Below are positions 50,601 to 57,101 of a stretch of DNA of 64,000 bases, one piece after another; position 1 is the first letter of the stretch; each line of letters begins with the position of its first letter. Origin of the DNA: Lentisphaerae bacterium WC36 (GTDB taxonomy: Bacteria > Verrucomicrobiota > Lentisphaeria > Victivallales > SZUA-371); contig CP085689.1 in assembly GCA_020683205.1 (NCBI GenBank), forward strand, positions 2,846,230 through 2,910,229, read 5' to 3'. The notes beneath the pieces were generated by a model. The model was not told the DNA's origin. It ran no database searches and was given only the letters and a program-made list of their open reading frames with translations. Both the position numbers and the translations under genes were made by a program.

Positions 50601-53600
50601 TCCCCAATAATGAGTTGTAACATCATCCTGTGTTTTTGAGGTATAAACAACCCTTTCACCGGTATCTTTATAATAAAGCTCAAAGCCTCCATAACCTCGA
50701 TGTACACCAATTATAGTTTGACCAGTAATTGGATTTTTATCAGAAAATTCAAATACAGAGTCACCAAATTTAATACCTAACGAATCAATGATATCTTGAG
50801 TCATTCCAGAAATACCTGCATCTTCTAAACCTTGTACCGTAGGTGTAAGTACTTTTCCAGAAGCGGTAGCGTTATTTACGATTTCTAACTCGTCTTCATC
50901 ATCAAAATTAAGAACATCATCTTCAACTAGGTAAAGTTTCATTCCATATTCATTACGTTCATAATCATATCCCATGCCGTCACTTTCATAACTTTGTTGA
51001 GTCAAATTAACCTTATTAAAGGTCACGTTATCAACATTTTTTAAGAAAATTGCAGCATTATCTTCATCTGCTTGATTTTCTTCTGTTGGGGCATGAGAAT
51101 CATCATTCAGAGATGAAATATCTGCTGACATCATAACACTGTCAATAGTCAAAGTAAAGTCAACATATTGTTCTCCAAGATCTCCGCGATCCATATAGAT
51201 AATGGCGCCTTCATTTCCAGCTCGAGAATCTGTAATATATGATGAAGACTGAGAAAGAATTTTATAATAATGAGATATCTGAGTTTGTTCTTCGCCTTCC
51301 TCTGATTCTTCAGGTTCTTGTACTTCGTATTTATAATTTTCAGCAAAAAAGTCATCACTATCAATGCGTAGTCCGCCATAGTTTCCAACGTAATAAATAG
51401 AACCACCATTGACACATGCATAATTATCATCCATGTATGCATGAGAAATTCTTAATCCTGCTTTTGAATCAACAAATGCGACACCACCACCATTCTGTGC
51501 AACATTATCGTCCATAAGAAGCCCAACAAGATGGGTATCATTCTCAGCGCCAGTAATAAAAATACCTCCGCCATCACCACTTGCAAAGTTGCTATTTACA
51601 ATACTAAAATGAAATCTATCAATAATTCCGTTACTATATAAACCTCCCCCACTACCAGGGACAAGTTCATTAGCTCCTTCATCAATTAAAATACCAGCAT
51701 TATTATAACTAATATCGACAGCATTGGAAATTAACATTCCAGAGTTATAAACACCCCCACCATTGACATTAGCATCATTCCCTTCAATATTTACATTATA
51801 TACCCCCCATTCGCCTCTTAAGTCTAAAGTCCCTCTATTGTAGATACCGCCACCATTGTTTGCAGTATTTTCTTCAACATCTCCATACCAATGTCCACTT
51901 AAACTTCCGACCTCAAATATCAAATTACCACTATTGAAAATTCCACCACCATTGGCTTCAGCGTAGCAATTTAAAATATCAACAGCATGAATTGTAATAT
52001 CTACTTCTGAACCAATATAAATTCCACCACCACTTGCATCGATATCATTATTAGCCTTAGCATGACCATTTACCAACTGCAGATGTTTTAACTCAACGTT
52101 AATTGGCTCATTATTTTCGCCCTGGATTAAAAAGATTCTGTTTTGATCCATTCCGTCTATTATTGCAGGTAAATCAGGTCCCGCAGGCATCACAATTGTT
52201 CCATCAATTGTAATACTTTTGTCAATAACTAACTCACCTTCTGTTAATTCGAATGTAAGATATTTAGCTGAAGGAGTAGTTTCTAGATCTAAAAATGCAG
52301 TATAAGCTACAAATTCAATTAAATCACCATCCTCTGCATAATAAATCGCTTCACGGAGACTAATTCTTTCATCATTAGCATCAATTTTGTAGTCATCAAA
52401 AACATTTACAACAATTCCAGCCAAGTGATAATTATAATCATTGAAACTTAATACATCCGTTTCAACAACCCCAACACTATACTCAAGCTCCCAATCTCCA
52501 CCATGTCCAGTAATATCATCACTTGCAGCAATGTCGGCACCTGTAACATCTGCTAAATAATTCACTAAAGAAACCCCTTCATCTACAGCTGTCAATTCAC
52601 AACCATAAACAAGAATATCACCATCTTCAGTAATCGAGTCTCCTAACTCGGCGAAACTATCTTGATTTTGAGCCACATAATCACCATCAACAGCATCATA
52701 GCCCATTCTAAAATAACCTTTTCCACCATTTGTAATTAAGTGAATTGCATCATATTCGCCACGACCTTCTAAACTGCTTAATAAAGATTCAAGGCCGTTT
52801 TCTCCAGTCATTATAACATATTCAGCATCTGCAGGTAGTCCATCAATAATAGTTTCTTTATCAGGTAAAATACCATTAATAACATATAACTCACGTTGCT
52901 CACTTGTTTCAATCGTAATATCGTCTAAAAGATCACTATCTGCAAAGTAAACATCCTTTAAATCAACCTCTTCACCATTCTCAGTGTATTCAAGAACCCA
53001 ATCAGCATTTCTATCCTTACCTCCTGTATAATCTGTAGAGGCATTTACATCAGCATCAGTGTTATCCGCTAATTTATCAAGCAATTGAACGCCTGCTTCT
53101 GATCCTGCTAAATTAGGAGTGAAAAAGTTAATATCGCCATTGTCATTAATTAAACTATCAAGCCCATTCCAAAAATCACTTTGGCTTTGACTATCAATAT
53201 TATCAGAAGTCGTCGTTTCAGAAATAACCTGCAATGTACCATTATTGCTTTCTTCAGTTATAAATCCAATCGAGTCAATTGTATTTTCGCCCACATTATC
53301 TTTAATTAAATTAATTAATTCATCTCCACTGACTTGTGAAGCATCATATTTAATAACAAGCGTGTTTTCCCCAGCTAATTCTGCAATTTCGTCGGCATTG
53401 TCTATATCATCATCGATCAATAATACATTTAAATTTTTAACGGTCCCTTCATCTATTTGTGCAGAAAGGTCAATTAAGAGATCATCAGTATTATCACCTT
53501 GATCATCTCCTTCTAGTGTTTCATAATTTTGATCTAACTGGCTATCAGTATGACCACTTTGGTCTTCATTTGTTGGGACATCATCTGCAAAATTTGCATC

Positions 53601-53675
53601 TGAATTTTCATTAGCCTCAGCCACATCAACAGCTGCAGCCGCATCAAACAATATTCTATCTTCTAATTGGTACAT
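41679..53675 (-). CDS. Giant surface protein: LEPR-like tag, two DUF4347 domains, three beta-helix modules
   Basis: 3,998 residues from the ATG at 53675, chosen because TCAGGAGAAGAAG precedes it; an in-frame start 16 codons upstream has no such site. No Sec signal peptide is present. Residues 4-13 are LEDRILFDAA, close to the LEPR-XLL tag. A degenerate DUF4347 copy lies at about 80-235 and a clear one at about 260-420 (EYDAIHLITNGGKG, GDILVYGCEL, GHGGDWELEY). Three modules follow, each starting with a LREA-type block (about 437, 1445, 2091), passing through beta-helix repeats rich in GGGIYNSG, and ending in an RG..R...IGSYE-type block (about 1370, 2037, 2911). The last 1,080 residues resemble filamentous adhesins. 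There is no RTX repeat and no C-terminal beta-barrel. The neighbouring TolC/HlyD/M50 genes probably export it. Confidence 0.9.
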   Translation of the reverse strand: MYQLEDRILFDAAAAVDVAEANENSDANFADDVPTNEDQSGHTDSQLDQNYETLEGDDQGDNTDDLLIDLSAQIDEGTVKNLNVLLIDDDIDNADEIAELAGENTLVIKYDASQVSGDELINLIKDNVGENTIDSIGFITEESNNGTLQVISETTTSDNIDSQSQSDFWNGLDSLINDNGDINFFTPNLAGSEAGVQLLDKLADNTDADVNASTDYTGGKDRNADWVLEYTENGEEVDLKDVYFADSDLLDDITIETSEQRELYVINGILPDKETIIDGLPADAEYVIMTGENGLESLLSSLEGRGEYDAIHLITNGGKGYFRMGYDAVDGDYVAQNQDSFAELGDSITEDGDILVYGCELTAVDEGVSLVNYLADVTGADIAASDDITGHGGDWELEYSVGVVETDVLSFNDYNYHLAGIVVNVFDDYKIDANDERISLREAIYYAEDGDLIEFVAYTAFLDLETTPSAKYLTFELTEGELVIDKSITIDGTIVMPAGPDLPAIIDGMDQNRIFLIQGENNEPINVELKHLQLVNGHAKANNDIDASGGGIYIGSEVDITIHAVDILNCYAEANGGGIFNSGNLIFEVGSLSGHWYGDVEENTANNGGGIYNRGTLDLRGEWGVYNVNIEGNDANVNGGGVYNSGMLISNAVDISYNNAGILIDEGANELVPGSGGGLYSNGIIDRFHFSIVNSNFASGDGGGIFITGAENDTHLVGLLMDDNVAQNGGGVAFVDSKAGLRISHAYMDDNYACVNGGSIYYVGNYGGLRIDSDDFFAENYKYEVQEPEESEEGEEQTQISHYYKILSQSSSYITDSRAGNEGAIIYMDRGDLGEQYVDFTLTIDSVMMSADISSLNDDSHAPTEENQADEDNAAIFLKNVDNVTFNKVNLTQQSYESDGMGYDYERNEYGMKLYLVEDDVLNFDDEDELEIVNNATASGKVLTPTVQGLEDAGISGMTQDIIDSLGIKFGDSVFEFSDKNPITGQTIIGVHRGYGGFELYYKDTGERVVYTSKTQDDVTTHYWGVYATTDDPAADPKYSAGDIIFDFGAGEIGVCEPDSFIVVEYGADGLETGINYGLKGHFEQSKIDVVHFTDHLQDGVVASFYSGTSNTFSISNSSIIGFTDSIVIEDPDHDASTLANGTQITGVKLNILSSTFSSGNETSLRGDIVYGSGTMTVKDSTFYNSGIELLGSDTKKVTVSNSAFVGKNDNVVQFNIENIDSTSLNISSSMISHYYNTNNLDNYLSTNNLQEITVGTSEGKSLLTEDPSSTMTSISGVLDSKKNLLGVDEDNAKFLSTFSFLDDTLRFQGDHLTETHAVMYEQSLLFGYYVGNSYRRAGSSSSSTDQRGANRHGYHFDSNGKLVQNSGSSIGSFEAIFYTSVTSKGDDMFVMDHYNYDTNNYNMLYYDKAKSVYKGFDDYSHSQQSSMLYKDSNAAALIGDGSSGMTLREAEYWIDHFDREASQSVALNGVKFKDANGNIQTGATINLYDHNRYVHFDKNVFSTTDGEENTITLAAQIDTGWAANSYASDKRYNDEKSVMIGTAFNSAIAFDEGAMFLSKDHNGDPTALIYSDKMAQDFTYMSQDNENRINVVNDSGRVFVNEGDSKSKDNDGNIINYGGGNTLILNNIDIDGYLEVKNMSSQTHGAGIMNEGTMVLNNVVVKDSDIIFNDVEEGLYRNHALGGGIYNSGEMAIYDSTITSNELYVTGKPKHHSSIYSGMGAGIYNSGTLILENSAVLDNSIEITSKKSVSDSGYGAGIYSKGESIAVVNSTISGNFIDLTCGTEPCSMGWGSAIHLADNDEYDKNNVLLVNNTIVNNRVESKVSNNQDEIIPEQAGIYVASDPNLVFRMSNCIVANNVAVAHAHFIDTIAIDFFINGTTVEDVAIFDVVDENNGNKNTNLVGAYYYNAATSDRGKGYDFNTANIDTTIDFDVQDPIYWENKTDFHVVDGVSGGLIKNLNLSEEMDYNGGKTLSYRLMDGSIAFSLGSREDALGAVTLFNQDADLSIHSMPLQIRSISANQSIDQRGLYRDYDSSAWNIGSYESLMLVTVTSNSSGVFNNNTGFVYNDSKYLDVGTALGYFDSDGNWIQQHMTIEEALYWVDGAAPSQIFIETETGNYRLNLDTDDGYIYFVDDSDPLNEIAYYLCGEYVESNTVGDSFTIGGFVQAEDCDGDIGEAQRLVTKNGEIVVYNLDNTGNIINDQTSEGVDFFYEILDDGDMNFSINYGGEDHDVLIDEQGQFYAEIGGITYYLYAEIDDAGDVTRCAFRTFSDGQAPSKSILVDDPGDPDEGVTLNLLTLNMKEDDKNRDMVSAGGEAYLYDFYESAKNLTTIQFWDKEWDENLNVLNQEEGNGTNLTIVHSNETGFHEVTFNPSGNISYTYDGEVYALYGVYNDVFEREDGYRFYAESDTEKPLLFQYNKVDFDANAEGQVTSEFTYAKSLHDDFHQVVADLEKVTYVQPEDISIVSFDASHTVITGTSSNPKVEELWVTDRSSKKPDECIYFNNSKTNDSLITFTGIGALEVTKDVTIDGEIKCDENPTVNSHLAGKRLMLDAEEKSRIFIVDNKNVDKTSTAYIKNIDMVNSVAEYFEIIDGKKVETPVHGGAIFSREHLDLANVSITESHASGHGGAIYNETGNVVLDNVKIENVSALYDGGAIYAATGNFDMRNSDIAKATAGGSGGAMFLDSQTDVYIENSGFAYNEAGKDGGGLYITGPDTLLINTTTIANNEAGEYGGGLYISGVGSLPNTETLDQGTPSTDDDVTYQYGHLNYVTIANNVAGINSYGDKIQYKGGGIYLETGTLYVNNSIVSQNSISSYSEKGIFSSNNAYGATGSNLECVDGQRNNIVRSDALLSKYAEKTDGGSFKVYVLSGSAAENAADNMSIVDKYGNIGVDDTGQVIADFRDYRSNWTTAGAYEKESKTYIYVGSDKDGNAGEYTGANDIFENGYWYEEGTSIDDQVDSSKLLNNWDITFVIDGQATLKDGATLEVNEKNSLVIDDDATAAIGHLIVKDATVESILSVNADGILEFAGGALYTIPVVNNPYAPGGEYSITDRINNKGTIIFSDDRYATDSSKRFATIDSMIALDAGSTIVFHTDTIKGDFSVTVNDLSDTTVVYDYDSTRYGKKINTYGIDKYYNLQVSGIGNKTFYNNVEVLNRLTIGQPDGVTTYGYTLSEDTGKVTFNKQLKVDNFSINDTEVTVKKDFVSYTTENSEIVSSSITANNFEIYNDATINLEDASLKAKYNVEVDGAGNMTALSGVNRIDANYIDFDNELNVIGGSTSLTFDAKNIMFAENSVNVAQGGTLSFDIDSSLKLIESATPSVTPASNLFNLGMFSVEERAGDGSYEESSVNFNSIKGNVDFADVNGAEDVKGELGIGGNNITIDNMLNLTHATLAFNSDVYIDGDLSVNNGIVFNADVVFAANGNYTIESANNKVEFNGNIIGNNSILTIEALNSIVMNDASNLAMLTMLNATNIFLTGNTTVNGNISIKPGDKVVVDNAKITSKNGSIQVEAAKITGNSVEFVEATSQTGAEIIDVTDIELTGNLVNKARIDAENITIEGDFVNGGTIDVSTNFTIGTSTGTSKITQIGDMQGSIQLLTLNGNVELVDGDFEVASLDFGADSKMFSIDKGASLYVNGEDQVFNASSQRYFNLADGGTLYLSTSGADDDTIFYVGDDSRSVRLDVTNNSTTNIDKLGIQVDAVKTSNRKIKDMDSTVGLQFKLVTEDENYSAEQIDLYYHSGNVSADYDSSDSAYMAYNTDGKNWITPEYNEDGTLVDPNDELTVDKTVLMMGTPNFNRSVSLTNSITTDMTFTFTLADVDFTPTAGEGIFTGTDLRDVYLNANQQFWMNQELVNSTTYRVRYNDMAYQANTKAFLAALKNEGLADSLGGTPESGLSQASLLANDNGIIFENNSEEFYGAMDGTYAVGFDAYQSTPDLVGDFASGVYTNYGESEVKGALESIMVEMAEEKDLFDTHPAVNTGPDSVISWFQRQIRETL

Positions 53676-53777
53676 CTTCTTCTCCTGACTTAACGACTTT
53701 AAGGGTTTCGTAAGATCCCACACTTACGATAACCCTTCAAACGATAATTCACTTCGCTTGTTACTACTTATCTCATA

Positions 53778-53809
53778 AAATATTTAATGTGGTACTTCAC
53801 TAAATATTT
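53778..53809 (-). repeat. Inverted repeat between the tolC-like and giant genes
   Basis: AAATATTTA (53778-53786) and TAAATATTT (53801-53809) are perfect 9-bp arms, and GTG/CAC inside them can extend the stem past a 2-base bulge. No T-run follows on the minus strand, so it may be an intercistronic processing or attenuation structure. AT-rich arms make chance more likely than for GC-rich ones. Confidence 0.4.
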
Positions 53810-53832
53810 CACCTGTTTATTACTTACTTTAT

Positions 53833-55449
53833 TTATTGATTTTCTTTTGAACGTTCAATTGCTCTCATAAAAATTTTTCGTTCATCCTCAGGCATTGTTG
53901 TATCATGCAATTTGATACCATTAAATGTCATAATAATTTCCTGATTTCTTTTTGCTGCATTGATTAAACGGTCTTCAATTTCTCTATCAATCTTAGCAAT
54001 TTTTGCCTCTTCAGCTTTAATTTTTTTAATAACAGTATCAATATCAGTTAAATTAGTTCTCTCAATTCCCATCGCATTTAACAATTGATAACATGAAACT
54101 AAGTAGTTTGATTGAGAAATTACTTTATCAACATATGCCTCTGCCGCTTCCAACTCTAAACGGTCTAACGTTAAACGTGATAAATTTCCACCTTTATCAA
54201 ATAACTTTCTACTCTTAATAGCTTGCTCATTAAAATTAAGATATTGACGATTGTTCAATTCAAAGCGTTCTTTCACCTCTTCAATATTTGCGTGCGCAAT
54301 ACGAACTTGAGCCATGATGCCTAATGATAATGCCAAAATTCTTTGCTCCATTTCTTCAACTTGAATTTCTTGAGAACGGTATGTTGCAATTTGTTGCGGT
54401 AAACGTAACAGATTGTATGCAGCTTTTGCCCCAATTTCAAACCAGTTACTTGTATAAATAAATTTATTACTACTATATGTAAAATCAGCAAAAGCACGAA
54501 CCGTTGGAAACATCATCAATAAAGTTTTATACGACTCTGTTCTTGTCACATTCTTTTGAACATCTAATTGCCCTAACTCTGGACGTTTAAATAATGCAAC
54601 TTGCTCTAAAAGTTTTATATTTGGAAATTCTGCAGCTTTAAACTTTTTAAACATGCTTGTATCTACTTTAATATAATCTGTTGGTTTGTAACCCATTAAA
54701 TTTGTTAACTGAAGACAAGCATTTCGGTATGAGCGCTGATATGACACCAAACGTATCTCTAGATCCAAGAAACGTTTCTGTTCATCAATTAAACGTAAAA
54801 TTTGCACTTCACCTTTATCTTGTACTTTCTTCAATGTTTCTTGAATATCACGGCAACGAACTAAAAGGTCTTGTGTGACTTCCACTGCATTTTGTGCTGC
54901 TGCAACACGGTAATATGTTTTAACAACATCCAATTCTAAATTCTGTGCAGCTCGACGTTTAGTTAATTTTGAAATAATTAATTTATCACTACTTTGAGTT
55001 GAGTTTAAAAATGCTAACCCAAAGTCAAGAGTACTTAAAGCTAATTCAGCTTTAAACGTATCAACTGTGTTTTGTGTACTTTTACTACTCACTAGAGATT
55101 GTTCGCCAGTACGAATATTTTCACTACTAGATCCCGGAGTTCCTGTTCTTGACTGAACATCATTGCTAATGGTTAAATCTGGCAACATTCCTAGTACTGC
55201 AGCATTTTTCTGCTCTGCTGCAACACGACGTTTTAAATCTAAAACTTTGTAGTCTAGATTATGTTCAATTGCACCATCAATGCACTGCTGTAAAGTATAA
55301 ACTCTTTTTACATCAGGACGTTTTGTTCCAATTTTTTCAATAAATTTATTTGCAGCATCCACACGCTGTTTCTTATATTCATTCTCAGTGTTACAGCCAA
55401 CTAGCACAAACCCCAGTGCCATTGTTAAACTACTTAATTTTTTAATCAT
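53833..55449 (-). CDS. TolC-family outer-membrane efflux lipoprotein
   Basis: 538 residues from the ATG at 55449, which follows GGAG; the in-frame start 19 codons upstream is less likely. The N-terminus is a lipoprotein signal (MIKKLSSLTMALGFVLVGC). Two long alpha-helical halves follow, with TolC-type patterns: YTLQQCIDGAIEHNLDYKVL, LELDVVKTYYRVAAAQNAVEV, RNACLQLTNLMGY, and AYNLLRLPQQIATYRSQEIQ in the second half, consistent with a channel that crosses periplasm and outer membrane as a trimer. It precedes the giant gene on the same strand, so both are probably co-transcribed. It would be the outer-membrane exit of the export system encoded here. Confidence 0.88.
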   Translation of the reverse strand: MIKKLSSLTMALGFVLVGCNTENEYKKQRVDAANKFIEKIGTKRPDVKRVYTLQQCIDGAIEHNLDYKVLDLKRRVAAEQKNAAVLGMLPDLTISNDVQSRTGTPGSSSENIRTGEQSLVSSKSTQNTVDTFKAELALSTLDFGLAFLNSTQSSDKLIISKLTKRRAAQNLELDVVKTYYRVAAAQNAVEVTQDLLVRCRDIQETLKKVQDKGEVQILRLIDEQKRFLDLEIRLVSYQRSYRNACLQLTNLMGYKPTDYIKVDTSMFKKFKAAEFPNIKLLEQVALFKRPELGQLDVQKNVTRTESYKTLLMMFPTVRAFADFTYSSNKFIYTSNWFEIGAKAAYNLLRLPQQIATYRSQEIQVEEMEQRILALSLGIMAQVRIAHANIEEVKERFELNNRQYLNFNEQAIKSRKLFDKGGNLSRLTLDRLELEAAEAYVDKVISQSNYLVSCYQLLNAMGIERTNLTDIDTVIKKIKAEEAKIAKIDREIEDRLINAAKRNQEIIMTFNGIKLHDTTMPEDERKIFMRAIERSKENQ

Positions 55450-55517
55450 TATTAACGTTCTCCACATTACTAGTATGTATTTTTTAAATATATCAAAGCT
55501 TATCAAATATAAATTAC

Positions 55518-55577
55518 GCTAAGACGCCAATGCAATTATGACTTATATTTTAAAGCATATTACATTGACATCTTAGC
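55518..55577 (-). promoter_or_regulatory. Intercistronic RNA stem-loop upstream of the tolC-like gene
   Basis: The minus-strand RNA has GCUAAGAUGUCAAUG and CAUUGGCGUCUUAGC, which pair over 15 bp with two G-U pairs; the loop is about 30 bases. The opposite strand would have two A-C mismatches, so the structure is specific to the transcribed strand. No T-run follows. Confidence 0.5.
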
Positions 55578-55595
55578 CTCAGACTTTCTCAGAAA

Positions 55596-55850
55596 TTATT
55601 CAGCAGTTTCAACCACTTCATTTTTCTTTAAAATTCCTGCTTCTAAAAGTTTATCAATCAAGCGTTCCATTGAATTATAAGCATTCAAGAAACCCTGAGG
55701 AGGCATAATAATACGCTCAGCTGTCTCTGATGTAGGCTCTCCTCCGTTTGCATCTGGTTGTAATCTGAAGAAATCATATCTTACCATACCGCCAGCAAAA
55801 TGCACTTGACCAATCCCGTCTGCATAAATCTCAACTTTTTTGTCACTCAT
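55596..55850 (-). CDS. 84-residue protein, DUF3467-like (tentative)
   Basis: A soluble acidic protein without signal or membrane helix. A beta-rich N-terminus (VEIYADGIGQVHFAGGMVRYDF) and a segment RIIMPPQGFLNAYNSMERLIDKL recall the small DUF3467 family, in which a beta-sheet is followed by a PQ-containing helix, but I hold this loosely. It is first in the minus-strand unit with the TolC-like and giant genes, divergent from the adaptor genes. A role as cytoplasmic chaperone or regulator of export is possible by position only. Confidence 0.7.
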   Translation of the reverse strand: MSDKKVEIYADGIGQVHFAGGMVRYDFFRLQPDANGGEPTSETAERIIMPPQGFLNAYNSMERLIDKLLEAGILKKNEVVETAE

Positions 55851-56206
55851 AGTTGTTACCTCATTATTTGATTTTTACTACTTTTTAAAAATACATACAA
55901 TTATAATACTGTATTATTTAAACATTTCCTTAAGTCTTACCTAAAGTATATTTAAACTAACATAATAGTCTAATTATTTCAAGATATTTTTTACAATATT
56001 TGACTAATTTTTTCAATAATAATACTACAAAACATTAAAAAAGCTTATTTTTCATAGTATACAAAAACAGTATACTATATTTTCATCAATTATTCCTCTA
56101 ATAAATTTTAAGGTTTTTTTTACTTTTTTTACTATTATTATTTTTTTTCAAAACTATATTATTTTAGTACAAGTTTTAAAATATAGAAAAAATGGGGAAT
56201 TTAACC
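55851..56206. other. Divergent intergenic region of the export locus
   Basis: It separates the 84-residue/tolC/giant unit from the adaptor/M50 unit and must hold both promoters. The clear element is the 9-bp dyad at 56054-56078. The right half is pyrimidine-rich with TATATT-like boxes; I cannot assign start sites. Confidence 0.6.
56054..56078. promoter_or_regulatory. Operator-like perfect dyad in the divergent promoter region
   Basis: ATAGTATAC and GTATACTAT are perfect 9-bp inverted arms separated by 7 bases, centred about 140 bases before the adaptor start and 216 bases before the 84-residue gene start. The position suits a repressor or activator shared by both units. No regulator gene lies alongside. 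Confidence 0.5.
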
Positions 56207-57085
56207 ATGAAATTTTACTCTTTGATATTAGCTTTATACATAAGTTTTTTAGGCTCTATTTGTTCCGTAAAAGCAAAAAACCTTTCAAACAATAACTCGT
56301 TGACTACCAAATCCTTTCAAACTATCAAATTTAATGGAATGCAAGTAAAAGCAATTTTATCTCCAATCCAAGAAATTATTGTTGCGCGTCGCATCTCTTC
56401 AAAAATTGATAAATATAATTTTAAGGTTGGAGAAAGATTTAAAGAAGGTGATGTTTTAGTGAACATCAATGCCACTTTTTTTGAATTTCAACATCGCAAA
56501 GCACAAGCCGCAACAATTGAAGCTCAGAAAAATGAAGCATATTGGCGCAACAGAATTGTAAAAGAAAAAGATATGTATAAAGATGGAATTGGTGATAAAG
56601 CAACTATTGAAAAGGCAATTCTCGAACACGAAATTTGCAAATCAAAGCTAGCTGTCAGTAAGAATGATCTTTTTATCGCAAACCTAAATCTAAAAGAATG
56701 CAAAATAATTGCTCCTTTTTCTGGACGTTTAGTAGAAAAAACTGTCCGTGATGGTGAACATTTTAGAGACAGAGAGCCACTAATGACAATCATCAACGAC
56801 AACCAAGTTTTGGCCGTCATGTATTTACCATCTTTCTTAAGAACTAAACTCAATCAAGGCGATGCTGTTTCTGTAATGGTTGAAGAAACGATGAAAAAGT
56901 ACACTGGAAAAATTTATACTCTTTCGGCTAAAATTGACCCTAGGAGTAAAACATTTGAAGTAAAAGTTGTTATTGATAATAAAGATGGTCTTTTGAGTTC
57001 AGGAATGTCAGCAGTTTTAGTAGCAGATTCAGAAACTATTTTTAAAAGTAGTAATAATTATGTTGCAAACAACAACAAACAGTAG
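56207..57085 (+). CDS. HlyD/RND-type periplasmic adaptor subunit
   Basis: 292 residues from the ATG at 56207, with GGGGAA as ribosome site; the ATG at 56192 overlaps that site and is rejected. A signal peptide (MKFYSLILALYISFLGSICSVKA) is followed by the lipoyl/barrel-sandwich half-motif ISSKIDKYNFKVGERFKEGDVLVNI, a short hairpin (about residues 85-150), CKIIAPFSGRLVEKTVRDGEHF as the second half, and a beta-barrel region. It matches periplasmic adaptor proteins of RND and ABC exporters. It starts the plus-strand unit that includes two further adaptor-like proteins. Confidence 0.88.
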   Translation: MKFYSLILALYISFLGSICSVKAKNLSNNNSLTTKSFQTIKFNGMQVKAILSPIQEIIVARRISSKIDKYNFKVGERFKEGDVLVNINATFFEFQHRKAQAATIEAQKNEAYWRNRIVKEKDMYKDGIGDKATIEKAILEHEICKSKLAVSKNDLFIANLNLKECKIIAPFSGRLVEKTVRDGEHFRDREPLMTIINDNQVLAVMYLPSFLRTKLNQGDAVSVMVEETMKKYTGKIYTLSAKIDPRSKTFEVKVVIDNKDGLLSSGMSAVLVADSETIFKSSNNYVANNNKQ

Positions 57086-57101
57086 CATTTAGGAGTTCAC
57101 A

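Noticed and set aside
41679-53675. Giant protein as an autotransporter or RTX type I substrate
   Set aside because: No C-terminal beta-barrel or terminal aromatic signature and no GGxGxD repeats were seen.
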